Shown one piece after another: positions 10,794-21,540 of a DNA stretch of 64,000 nt. Under the pieces are notes generated by a model. It was not told the DNA's origin. It saw only the letters and a list, made by a program, of their open reading frames with translations, and did no database searches. Every line of letters starts with the position of its first letter. Within the stretch, counting starts at the first letter, position 1. The stretch lies in contig CAKMRJ010003334.1 in NCBI GenBank assembly GCA_928212115.1, positions 108,053,037 to 108,117,036 on the forward strand, read 5' to 3'. The position numbers were made by a program, and so were the translations under genes. Source of the stretch: Lactuca virosa. Its lineage: Eukaryota; Streptophyta; Magnoliopsida; Asterales; Asteraceae.

Positions 10794-12431
10794 CTTTCAG
10801 ACTTTGAAAGTAACCCTTTTCAGGGTGGTTGCTCATCCCGGGTCCGTTGAAGCGTGGGTTGCATTGTTAATTCTTCTTAGGTGCACTTCAATTGTTTAGG
10901 CCCAAAATTAGGCAAGAAGGTAGGTTAGGGAATAGGAAGTCCTTGAAACATCGTAATATCCTAAGCGCATTAGCTACTTAGGGTACTGAAAACGGTATAG
11001 CCAAGCTTGTTAAAAACTTGGTTTACAATGCAAGCCTGGAGCAACAACGCAAAAAAGAAGAGTACACTCAGGAGGATAGAACACGGGGTGGCACCAACGT
11101 CAGACAATGTCTCTGTAAGGATGCAGTTGGGCATTTCTCAGCAACAACGAAAGTATTATGTTCCTTGGGGGTTGCTCCATACGGGGATGATACCAAAAGG
11201 CATTGGAGGATAAGCATCCACACAAGCCACCACCATCCATGCCGAGTACCATATTTTCATAACCTTCCCTTGTAGTGGATATTGACGATGTCCGTCGGGG
11301 CATTAAATCATTCCTTAAAGGAACCTCGTGTGGGAGAGATGGGTTGAGAGCTCAACATATTTTGGATGGTTTTTGTGGAGAAGGTTCAACTATATCCAAA
11401 GACCTCCTATGTGCTATTACATATGTGGTTAATCTATGTCTAGGGGAATATACCCTTCAAGTTTGGCAGAAATTGTTGCCTCTGCTCCTCTTACGCCTCT
11501 CTTAAAACCTAACAAAGGAATACGACCTATTGCGGTAGGAATTATATGGAGACGTTTGGTTTCCAAGTTGTCTATGAAAGGTGTTGGTAAAGAAATGTCC
11601 AAGTATCTTAATGATTTTCAGTTCGGGGTCGGGGTGTCGGGTGGCGCTGAGGCCATATTACATAGCACCAATAGGGTGTTGAGTGAGCGATACGATGACG
11701 GGTCTCTTTCCATGCTTACCGTGGACTTCTCCAATGCCTTTAACCTTGTCGATAGATCTGCATTACTTCATGAGGCCAGATTGAGGTGCCCTTCTATATC
11801 CTTGTGGGTAGAATTCCTATATGGTCAAGCAGCAAGGTGGTATTTTGGAGACACACATATTTGGTCCACTATTGGAGTTCAACATGGAAACCCCTTAGGA
11901 CCACTTCTCTTTGCCCTTGTGTTGCACCCGATCTTGCATAATATTAGAGACAATTGCAAGTTTCTTCTCCATGCATGGTACCTTGACGATGGCACACTTA
12001 TTGGAGATTCGGAGGAGGTGGCCAAAGCATTAGACATCGTTAAGGTGATTGGCCCAAATTTGGGCCTTCAGTTGAATATTAAGAAAACCGAGCTCTTTTG
12101 GCCCTCATGTGATGATAGGTAGCTGCATGAGGGGCTATTACTGGTTGGTATCAGGAGGTTGCCATTGGGGGTGAAACTTCTTGTGAGAGCTGTTTGTAGA
12201 GATGTTGGTTTCATTAGCAGCTTAGCTATTAAGAGAGCCAAAAACTTTGTGAATTTTATGGGCATTCTTCCATAATTTTCTGACCCCCAGAGTGATCTCC
12301 TTATACTTCGGTCTTGTATGGGTATTGCTAAACTTTTCTTTGGCCTGAGGACGTGACAACACGTGCACATGGAGGAGGCGGTGTTGTTCTTTGACAATGG
12401 GTTGCGCGGGACGATTTAGGATATTATGGTT
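10794..12431 (+). pseudogene. Non-LTR-type reverse transcriptase pseudogene, segment 1
   Basis: Readable from about 10794 (wording VVAHPGSVEAWVA) in broken frames. It becomes clear at 11275 (CGRDGLRAQHI) and continues in another frame at 11436-12122: GIRPIAVG, then motif A DFSNAFN (Asp codon at 11723), motif B with HGNPLGPLLFAL, and motif C as YLDDG at 11979-11990. After a stop at 12121 it stays readable to 12431, where G1 cuts it. I recall this as a plant family annotated as putative reverse transcriptase with a zinc finger; whether it is a LINE relic or a host-fixed RT is not decided here. Frameshifts and stops make it a pseudogene. Confidence 0.85.
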
Positions 12432-12636
12432 TGTAACACCGTAATTTTTCAAACGAATTTTTCATTTTAAAATCGTATACTTTTCATAACGTATTGTATA
12501 GAAATCTCGTTTATTCAAATTACAAAATACAACTCCATTAAAAATCCAGGATCCTCAAACATAACTCTTTCTCTGGTATGTACAATCAAGTCGGTGCCGT
12601 CCCGCGATCCTGAGAAACCTGAAACACATAGCACAT

Positions 12637-12680
12637 AACACGGTAAGCACAAAGCTTAGTGAGTTCCCCAAAATACCACA
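12637..12680 (-). promoter_or_regulatory. Conserved chromovirus LTR motif in G1
   Basis: Read on the minus strand it contains GGGGAACTCACTAAGCTT followed by TGTGCTTAC. The same motif occurs in both LTRs of G2 and G3 in the same sense, always downstream of a repeat array. Its function is unknown to me. Confidence 0.8.
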
Positions 12681-12716
12681 TACATCACATAGCCACTCGA
12701 GGCTATAACTCGGTAT

Positions 12717-12892
12717 GACCCTCCGGTCAATGTGTCTCAGCGGGACCCTCCAGTCCCGTAGCTCGTTGGACCCTCCAGTCCGGTCTAGCTCGTTGGACCC
12801 TCCGGTCCGGTCTAAATCGTTGGACCCTCCGGTCCGGTCTACTCGAGGACCCTCTGGCCTCGTAAGTCGTTGGACCCTCCGGTCTGGTCTAT
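12717..12892. repeat. Array of GGACC-CTCC-GGTCC palindromic units
   Basis: Six to seven units of 26-29 bp, each built on a constant ACCCTC core with complementary flanks. The flanks vary between units (CGGG/CCCG, GGACC/GGTCC, CGAGG/CCTCG). The right LTR copy (19094-19240) has one unit fewer. Confidence 0.88.
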
Positions 12893-13260
12893 ATAACACA
12901 TATCATACATATATCACAATGCACATAAACTCAAACATACACATAACACATAAGACCCTCCGGTCTGCACATAGTTACCACTCTAGGTAATATATAGTGA
13001 GAAGACTCACCACGACTAGCACGTGAGCAAATAACCTCGTGCTCGGATCTCGAACTAGCCTCCTCCTAACATAGAGGATGAATATCTCTTATTAATACTC
13101 TTTTCACGACTCAGATAATCGAAGGCGGTTCTTTCTCTTTCTAACTCTTTAAAGTGGGTAAAAGACCATTTTACCCCTCCAAGGTCTCTATCACATATGT
13201 TGACCAAAACCCCAAAGTCAACAGAAGTCAAACTTGAGTCAACAGTCCAAGTTTGACCCG

Positions 13261-13430
13261 ACTCGCCGAGTGCACTCCTGCGACTCGTCGAGTCCCCTCG
13301 TATCCTCAGAAGTCTCAAAAGTCCAGCTCAACTCGTCGAGTTGACCCCCAACTCGCCGAGTTATCGCACAATCAATCCATCGGGACAAACCCTTGCCGAC
13401 TCGTCGAGTCAGGGCATGGACTCGGCGAGT
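13261..13430. repeat. ACTCGNCGAGT palindrome cluster, G1 LTR
   Basis: Perfect copies at 13261, 13283, 13331, 13351, 13399 and 13420, with central base C, T, T, C, T and G respectively. This part of the right LTR was deleted with the Copia-2 rearrangement. Confidence 0.92.
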
Positions 13431-14031
13431 CCCTTTAATCTGATTTCTCATTCAGACGATTTCAACCAGGTCTATCACTCTAAACTATAGATCTATCATC
13501 TCAAGGCTCAATAATTACGTAAAGCTTTGATCTTTACATTCATACATGATGTTATTGCTTCAAAATGCCAATACATGCTCTTCATGAAGGTTTTTGCTCA
13601 TCAGCCCTCATTTGGACCACTAAAGCTGAGACATCTAGACTCTAAGGACCTTAGGAGGTCCAGATCTGAGGTTTCCAACCACAACCAGGTCTCATTCGAC
13701 TCATAGATTCAAAAGAATGGAGGCAAAGCCCTAAAACTCCCAAAATGAGATCTAGCACAAGGAATGAACAAGATGAGGACTTTGTACCTTCTCTTAGCAG
13801 CTGAAACACTCAATACCACATATCCATTGCCTTCCTTTGTTCCCCATCATGAAGCTCTTCATCCTTCTTCATAAAAATGCACCAAGAACCACAATATGAG
13901 CTTCTCTCTCACTCTCTAGCTCCAATATAAATTAGGGTTTGCTCTCAGGGTAAGGTAGCCGCAAATGAGGCTATAAACGCCTTTAAATAGGTCCCAAACC
14001 CAGGAAATTAGGGTTTCTCTGCCCAGCACCT

Positions 14032-14129
14032 ACTCGGCGAGTCCCTCCTCTGACTGGTCGAGTCCATTCATTAAATCCACGTGAGCAACTCGACTCGACT
14101 CGGCGAGTTGGTCCCTCAACTCGTCGAGT
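14032..14129. repeat. Second ACTCGNCGAGT cluster, G1 LTR
   Basis: Perfect copies at 14032, 14098 and 14119, and a decayed one near 14052. The matching cluster in the right LTR is at 27824-27921, where the decay pattern of the second copy differs. Confidence 0.9.
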
Positions 14130-14188
14130 CCCTCCTTAAATCTCAAGATTACATGCACAATAATGTCCCTGAAAATCCGGATGTTATA

Positions 14189-14206
14189 ATTCTCCCCCAC
14201 TTGAAT
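14189..14206 (-). promoter_or_regulatory. G1 polypurine tract
   Basis: The minus strand reads AAGTGGGGGAGAAT immediately before the LTR start. It resembles the tracts before the G2 and G3 3' LTRs and fixes the element's orientation. Confidence 0.88.
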
Positions 14207-15311
14207 TAGATTTCGCCCTCGAAATCGCTCTTCCACAATATATAGATCTAATCAAATAACCCAACAGCACCATCGAAAGGGTCTCCTACCACACAACTAT
14301 CTTCCTTTCTGGACACCTGAATCCAAACAGGAACTCCTCCCTGGATAAGGACAGACCCATCTGCCACTATGCTACTCCTTCTGGCTCTCATGAATCAGGA
14401 ACTCTAGTAGCCTAACACACAGCCAGACCGGCATATCCGGATGTCACCCCGTTATTCGCTCCTCGAATAACAAACCCCGATAGCTCATTGTCCCTCTGAT
14501 TCTCTGGTAGGGACCGATAAAACAAGTCCATGCCCAAGACTGGCTACCGATCACTCGTCCCAGACATGATACATAATCCATATCATATACCAAGGAATGG
14601 AAGGATCACATTACACCAGAGACTCATCCACTGAACTGCAATCAAACCCCAACTCCCTTCTCCAAATCCCTTTCAACACTGAGCACCCGGTCATCTCCCG
14701 ACCCAGCAGTTGAACCTCCAAGGGTTACCCATTGCATACCTCAACATGTCTCATTGACTTCCTTCCAACACTAGCTATCTCGGCCCAGTGTGACACACAA
14801 GTCACGAAGTTCGCTTTTCCTCAAGCGAATACGGAGTTCGTTTCACCCTCGACCTCTGTCGTCTACTACTCATTAGTTCCATACGTTTCATGGTTTTCTC
14901 ACACCAACGAATTGACCCACTCATGTCTAAGGCACCAGATGGAAGCAATACCCCCTTCCAAATGAAATTCAGCTCTGAATCCGGAATCTCATTCTGCCTA
15001 CTCAACGCACTACCAGAGCCAAACTCAAACTCGAGAGTTTGATCTGACCCAGAGCTGGAACCACTCGCCCCAATGAACCACTCAACTCATGACTCATGAC
15101 ACGCGACCCATGCGTACCTTACTGATTCACTTCCCTTGGCCACGAAAACCACTACTCCATTCAGAATATAACGACTTCCGACAAACATGGAGACCACAGT
15201 CTCGCCCCTGGTTCGACCCCAGTCTTCCACAAACTCAAAATTAGGGCTACCCAAGCTAAATCTCTTTGCGTCCAGCTCTGGTCAGAGAGCACTTCATCAC
15301 AACATTCTTTC

Positions 15312-15735
15312 GCTGACTAGTGGGTACTACGGCTCCCTGCAGTATCACAACGACCTCTCACTGAATAGTGAGTACTACGGCTCCCCGTAGCATCACCACA
15401 CCCTTCACTGAATAGTGAGTACTACGGCTCCCGGTAGCATCACCACAACCTCTCACTGAATAGTAAGTACTACGGCTCCCCGTAGCATCACCACACTCCT
15501 CACTGAATAGTGAGTACTACGGTTCCCCATAGCATCACCACAACCTCTCACTGAATAGTGAGTACTACGGCTCCCCGTAGCATCACCACACCCCTTGCTG
15601 AATAGTGAGTACTACGGCTCCCCGTAGCATCACCACAACCTTTCACCGAATAGTGAGTACTACGGCTCCCCGTAGCATCACCACACCCCTCACTGAATAG
15701 TGAGTACTACGGCTCCCCGTAGCATCACCACAACC
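15312..15735. repeat. 47-bp tandem array of double hairpins, ~9 units
   Basis: Each unit contains two inverted repeats with 4-base loops: CTCACT-GAAT-AGTGAG and CTACGG-CTCC-CCGTAG. Junctions alternate between two variants (CACCCCTCACT and CAACCTCTCACT), giving a ~94-bp higher-order period. The array lies inside the G1 internal region. It is not CRISPR, because there are no unique spacers. Confidence 0.93.
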
Positions 15736-17589
15736 TCTCTGCACTGACTCATTGAAACTGCAGCTCCCCTCAGTCTTACCGCACTTACTCTTACCACTTC
15801 ACAATCTCATCCTCAGGTTGACACCACACTACGATCATTAACTCATGCTCTGCGAACCAGCATAGATAGGTACACACACACCCATCCAGGCTAAGCATCA
15901 CTACTTCGGACGACCACCGTCGTGACAAAACCTCTTTTTCTCACTGCAATTCACATTCTCAAATAAATCCATTTGATGTCAATTAGCTGAAGGGCCCCCA
16001 CCGGAACCATAGACACTTGCTACTCCACTCGTCATCTCAAACTTAAAACTCAAAATAATCCAAGATTTAGGACATTAAACTCGGATACCCCGAAATACCA
16101 TCACAACGCCTCGTAGTGTCTTGACTCTACCACTGATCTCATACTCATGGCATCATACCCTGATACCGCATTGCTTCCTCGGAATCTCGCAACCGATCTT
16201 TCTCTCGTGCCACTTGTAACCCCGGAATACTCCATCTCCCAAATTAAAACACGGAGAAATTGCCAACGACTCAGAACACGAAGATGACAATCCGAAACTT
16301 CCTCCTCTATTGCTCAAAACTCATGCAAGAATACTCATAACGACCCTGAAGTTGGTTGCCCAATCAACTTCTTCCTTTCCCATACTGCATATAATAGCCC
16401 ATACTCTGAACCAGAAATTCTCAACCGCCGAACTGACCTCACAAGCCAACCACCTCGAATTCACCATTTTAACCTTGAAGGATTCCTAACCACCACAAGG
16501 TCTTCGACCAACGGCCACTTGTCGTGGAGACACTCATCCTTTCTCAAACACGTACCACATGCACTATCTCGCTCTGCACCTATCCTTGACCACTAATAAC
16601 CCTGGTCTCAGGAATCCGCACCGCAGGTCTCTATATCCAGTTCTCTAACTGCTCTTGAACAAATCTCTGATCTCCTCAAAAGGACCCGGTTCTCCCCCAC
16701 TCAGGGTTCGAACCATCACTAATTGGTTCGCCAATAATCTAACCCACAGACTGTTTTTACCAATAACATCGCACCTACTCTTGGAAGGTGATACGCAATG
16801 CTCGATGATCTCCCCGATGGAGGTCAAGTAATTCCAAATACCCCGAATCTCCGATGAAATCCTCAGAAACTTTTCATCATGACTACCTCTAGTCATTCAG
16901 AATCTCGTACCATCCCACTACCGGACATCTCAACTGTCCAGTCGTAACCCTGACTCTCAGTCTGAAAATAACGAACTAACATATTCCTCATCCTCGACTC
17001 TTCAACCAACGTTCCATCACGTGGGTTGTAATAAGAGTGGAGTCCTCATTACCACACTGATACTCATCATAGACAAAAGAGCCACCGCCCCAATATCTTC
17101 TTCTTGATCGTCTGCCGCTGCAGCTAATACATGCCCTACTATGCTCAAATAGGGTGTATCCTTTTCCTTAACCACCTCAGTCCCCGCTGACAACCTGCTC
17201 ATGCTCTAACATTACCTCTCCGCAGACATACTGCCCAAATACTCTGATGAAAGATCGTAACCAAAGCTACCCCACAGGGCTCACCCCCAACCTTGGAAAC
17301 CAAAAATCCCAATACCTCTCCTGTTTCCCACAGGAACAGAAATAGCACTGCTCAGGTCACAGAAAATGACATATCTACCATCGGCCGGTCGCTCAGCCCA
17401 GACCGTATTCTCCCATAATGCACCATCCCTCCTCATCCCTGAGTCTTGCGACTCCAACTGGCATCTCATCTACAATCCTCGGAGCTAACTCGATTCCCTT
17501 TTAGGGATGCTCCACCAAACTCGTTAATCATGGCCCTCTGGCCCCTATTCTTTCACCATCTGATCTCAGTCTAGACAATCACCACGGAA

Positions 17590-17870
17590 ATACTGGTAGA
17601 ACCAGTAACACCAACCGCCACGGGTCATGGTACTCGAACCATGTGGCCACCTCTCGATCTGCTATGAATCATGGTACCCGAACCATGCTATCTCTTCTCA
17701 ATCCGTTACGAATCATGGTATTCGAACCATGACATCACCTCTCGATCTGCTACAAATCATGGTACTCGAACCATTAAATCACCTCTCGATTTGCTACAAA
17801 TCATGGTACTCAAACCATGACATCACCTCTCGATCTGCTATAAATCATGGTACTCGAACCATGACATCAC
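17590..17870. repeat. 45-bp tandem array with CATGGT/ACCATG hairpins, ~6 units
   Basis: Units start near 17625, 17669, 17712, 17757, 17802 and 17847. Each carries CATGGT, a 6-base loop close to ACTCGA, and ACCATG, followed by CACCTCTCGATCTGCTA. A related hairpin TACTGGT-AGA-ACCAGTA lies just before, at 17591-17607. Confidence 0.92.
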
Positions 17871-17914
17871 CTCTCGATCTGCTACTCAAAACTCCGGAAT
17901 GTTCCCTGTATCGA

Positions 17915-17975
17915 GTATGGGTCCTTGCTTTCAGTCAGTAGTACGGGCCCATACTACTGCCACATCTACCCATAC
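17915..17975 (-). promoter_or_regulatory. G1 leader stem-loop
   Basis: Outer arms GTATGGGT (17915-17922) and ACCCATAC (17968-17975) enclose a near-palindrome centred on GGGCCC, with arms CAGTAGTA and TACTACTG. Equivalent structures lie in G2 (44081-44135) and G3 (55406-55465). Confidence 0.75.
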
Positions 17976-18796
17976 TTTCCACACGGACCATCCCCGAGTC
18001 CTAAGTAGCTGCTCGACCTTCTCAATCACCAACCCCGTCATGCGTGTTCGCTCCTCTGCGAAATATCCTACTCTGTCAGCGACTCATCTGACTAGTGGTC
18101 ACGCTTTCCTAGGCTCTCCTAGGTTCACACTTCTCCGCCATCAGTGTGAAGACTCCTTATGATGCCAGCCATCTACCACCTGATATCATCATATTCACTT
18201 AGTAGCTGACTCTCATCATCAAGAGTTCCACAAAGCACAAAGCAAGCGGCATTCGGGCATCGAAGAATCTCTACCACATGTAAAACCACCTCTAGGTTAT
18301 TCCCACTTGCTCTCCTCAGACTAAAGGATACCACCGAACTCAAGCCCAACTTTACCCCACGCGGGCATCTGACTACTCTCTCAAAAGACTCCTCAAATGC
18401 TCATCTAGGTATCTCTCCTAAGATTTCTCCTCTACTCAAATCCCTCTTAGAGGATTCCTGCTGGATACTCATTACTCAGCACATACTCGAAGGCACATCG
18501 CATATAACAGCAACTCTAGGCTAAGGCATCACAGATCAGGCCATTCTAAGTCCTAAAATACGAAATAACTAGCCGATCTCTAGCATGTATAGCATATCAC
18601 ATAATATCTCATAGCACATATGTAAGGGTATTTGGGAAATCACCGTTCGGGCTCTGGCTGATTGTACACACTGCTCCAACTCGTTTTCTCTTAGAAACTC
18701 TTGTTCGCTTTAGAAAAATCATTTCTTTGAAATTTTTTTTCTCAATCCTCAGTTTGAGTCCAGATTACCCGAAGGCGCATCCGAATCCTCAACCAA

Positions 18797-18809
18797 GGCT
18801 CTGATACCA
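18797..18809 (-). promoter_or_regulatory. G1 primer binding site
   Basis: The minus strand reads TGGTATCAGAGCC three bases after the LTR end, complementary to initiator tRNA-Met. Confidence 0.92.
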
Positions 18810-18812
18810 ACT

Positions 18813-19240
18813 TGTTAACACCCCGTAATTTTTCAAACGAATTTTCATTTTAAAATCGTATACTTTTCATAAAGTATTGTATAGAAATCTCGTTTATTCA
18901 AATTACAAAATACAACTCCATTAAAAATCCAGGATCCTCAAACATAACTCTTTCTCTGGTGTGTACAATCAAGTCGGTGCCGTCTCGCGATCCTGAGAAA
19001 ACCTGAAACACATAGAACATAACACGGTAAGCACAAAGCTTAGTGAGTCCCCAAAATACCACATACATCACATAGCCACTCGAGGCTATAACTCGGTATG
19101 ACCCTCCGGTTAATGGTCTCAGCGGGACCCTCCAGTCCCGTAGCTCGTTGGACCCTCCAGTCCGGTCTAGCTCGTTGGACCCTCCGGTTCGGTCTACTCG
19201 AGGACCCTCTGGCCTCGTAAGTCGTTGGACCCTCCGGTCT
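18813..19240 (-). repeat. G1 5' LTR, left part
   Basis: Matches 12432-12883 of the other LTR, minus one 27-bp array unit. It is cut at 19240, where Copia-2 internal sequence begins abruptly. Confidence 0.92.
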
Positions 19241-19407
19241 TATGTCTAGGGATATCTAGCAGAACGAAGGATTATATGATCACTTATTTTAGGACACGTA
19301 ACTGACTGGGTCAGAGTTCGACAGCAGCTTTTAGAAGCTACAATTTGCTGGTCAAATTTAGAAGGCATACTAGCAATTATAGTTACAGACTTATCCAAGT
19401 GGGAGAT
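19241..19407 (+). repeat. Duplicated Copia-2 3' tail fragment
   Basis: Nearly identical to 26317-26483, ending in the polypurine tract before the LTR. So the left LTR was once the 3' LTR of an adjoining copy, as in an LTR-body-LTR-body-LTR tandem. Confidence 0.9.
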
Positions 19408-20258
19408 TGTTGGATTAGGTGTCTAACCCCATAACTATAATTGGTATGTACTTGAATTGATGGCAGCACAGTCTTTTTGGGTTGCCCTCAACCTAGCAAC
19501 TGGACAAGGAAATTATGAAAGGAGAGATATTAATTTATAAGATTAATAAATTAATATATAAATGATTATTAATATGTTAGTGGATTAATATATTAATTAG
19601 AAATCATTATGTTTAATTAATAGTTAGCCAGAAATTAATCAGAATTAATTTTAGGGTTAAAAGAATTAATTATAAAGTGCAGGGACTAGTTTGCAATTAA
19701 CTAATAGTTGAGTGGAAGGATCCAGAACCTCCTTGGAAGGAGGTGGACGAAATCCATAGGGGAAACCCTAGAGATTTCGTCCAAGGGGTTCTAGATAAGG
19801 CCCTTGGGCTTTGCTTAGGCCTTAAGCAAGGAGCATTAGGGTTTTCCCAAAACCCTAGATCCCTCAGCTATTTAAGGAGCCTCCTGGCTCACATTTTCAG
19901 TCACTCTGTGCTTTGGAAGAAACCCTAGGCCGAATTGCATACTCCCTTCCTCTCTCTCTACTTTCCTTCTTGCTAGTTCTTGGGTGTGATTCCATTAGAG
20001 GCATTACACTTGTGGTGCTAAGCTTCCAAGAAGATCAAGATCAAGATCAAGGGAATTATCAATTGTTTTCAATAACAATTGAAAGGTATGTAATTCTGAA
20101 ACCCTAGTTTGTTAATTTCGAAATTAGCCTCTCTCCTCTAGGGTTCTTGTTTGCAATTCAAAGTTATATGTTCAATAGTTAAAACATAGATCCAAAGTAG
20201 GTTGCATGTGAACTTAGGAATTGTTTTCTGGTTTATTTGTTTTACCTAAAACCTATCA
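19408..20258 (+). repeat. Copia-2 left LTR
   Basis: Begins TGTTGG and ends CCTATCA. A TATTTAAG TATA-like box lies at 19869-19876. A splice-donor-like AAG|GTATGT sits at 20083-20091, about 170 bases before the LTR end. Confidence 0.95.
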
Positions 20259-20259
20259 G

Positions 20260-20272
20260 TGGTATCAGAGCC
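20260..20272 (+). promoter_or_regulatory. Copia-2 primer binding site
   Basis: TGGTATCAGAGCC, one base after the LTR end, complementary to initiator tRNA-Met. Confidence 0.95.
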
Positions 20273-20816
20273 ATTGTTTGTTTTAAATTGAATTGCTATA
20301 ATTGTTGAATTACAAATTAGGGTTTATAGCCATTAAACCCCAAAGGCCAAATTTTCGAAATTAGGGTTTTGGATAAAAGGGTTTTCGAAAACCCTAGCCT
20401 CCAAAGGACCCTAATCGAAATTAGGGTTAGGGTTTTGAAAACCCTAGCCTCCTCCCTTGTAAATTTCGAAATATGCTAGAAGTTTTAGGGTTTCTTGTTT
20501 TGGATAATTGTTACTTGCTTAGATTAATTGGATAATTATCCTTACCCTAATTTTCGAAATTTAGAGGGATAAGGATTAGGATTAAATTAATTGATTAATT
20601 TAATTAGATAATCCTTAAAAGATTTAATAAATTGATTAAAAGTTAATTAATAGATAAATATTAAATCTAGTAATTTGGTTTATTTTAATTTAAATTATAG
20701 TTTAATTTTCGAAATTTATAAACCTTAAAGTTTTAAAAAGTTTAAACATACCTTATATATGTATTATGATTAAATGTTTAATATTATATATGTATAAGAA
20801 TATGGTCAGTCAAATC

Positions 20817-21540
20817 GCTAGTATGCCTCATTCACGAAGCTAGTCTATAAGGGGGGTATAAGGAAACTGCTTATAAAATGGTAGTTGAATGGGTGTCCAC
20901 TCTCACCCACCGCTCCCTTGATTAGTGGAGGGTCGTTAGCAGAACGGATTTGATAGGACAACTACTTCTCATTAAAAGTATAATGCTATTAAAGAAAGTA
21001 CTAGAACATTATTTTACAAAATCCCAACTGTAGTTACTTTAGAAAAAATGTGAAAAGTATGCTAATCCATGAAATTGCACATTATGCTTTATTGATCGTT
21101 AGTGGAGCGTGTGTGGTTAACCAGCACACTAAAAGGCACTAATAAAGAGTAGTAATGGGTATCTCATAATTGTCATTTTGATGGAGCGTGTGTGGTTTAC
21201 CAGCACATCAATAGTTAATGATAAAGACAATGAGGTTACCAAGCACATTTGCATGGTTATTCACATCTTGTTTGTGATCCTCGGCATCCCAGTCACAAAT
21301 AGAAGAGCATAATCTGAGATTAAAACATGCCATTGAATAGTTTCAATGTATCTCAAAAGAATTAGGAATTTCACTTCGTTTGTTTCGTCTAATGGTGGAA
21401 TTGGTGAATCGTCATTCACCTACCTTTATGAAATTTACACTTGGATCTCGGCATCCCATTTCTAAGTTGTGAATTTTCATAGTTGGATCCTAACCTTGAT
21501 ATTTTATCTTTGGGTTATTATATTGAGGTATCTTGAAATC
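20817..21540 (+). promoter_or_regulatory. Conserved structured leader of Copia-2
   Basis: Counterpart of 1125-1740. Twin hairpins lie at 21087-21147 and 21163-21234; the first loop keeps GGTTAACC (21115-21122) and the second reads GGTTTACC (21194-21201). Further hairpins are at 21271-21299 (TTTGTGA/TCACAAA) and 21403-21420 (GGTGAA/TTCACC). Confidence 0.72.

Larger units (their letters stand above)
12432..14188 (-). repeat. G1 3' LTR, 1757 bp
   Basis: Complete LTR. It contains, in plus coordinates, the motif region 12637-12680, the GGACC-type palindrome array 12717-12892, ACTCGNCGAGT clusters at 13261-13430 and 14032-14129, and a TATTTAAA-type TATA box (minus strand) at 13982-13989. The inner terminal hexamer is mutated to GTTATA. 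Confidence 0.92.
14189..18812 (-). other. G1 internal region without recognisable gag-pol
   Basis: No conserved Gag, protease, RT or integrase motif could be read in any frame, and the longest open frames are short and composition-driven. The stretch holds a polypurine tract (minus strand, 14189-14206), two tandem hairpin arrays (15312-15735 and 17590-17870) and a leader stem-loop at 17915-17975. Decay beyond recognition cannot be fully excluded. Confidence 0.75.

Noticed and set aside
12715..12990. 91-codon open frame with repeated SLDPPVRS
   Set aside because: It is simply a translation of the palindromic DNA array in the G1 LTR.
15312..15735. CRISPR-like regular repeats
   Set aside because: Units are contiguous tandem repeats without unique spacers, in a plant retroelement; no cas genes.
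17627..17941. 104-codon frame with repeated SICYKSWYSNH
   Set aside because: Translation of the 45-bp hairpin array.
19743..19928. 61-codon frame repeated at 26819-27004
   Set aside because: Identical because both lie in the two Copia-2 LTRs; no evidence of a protein.
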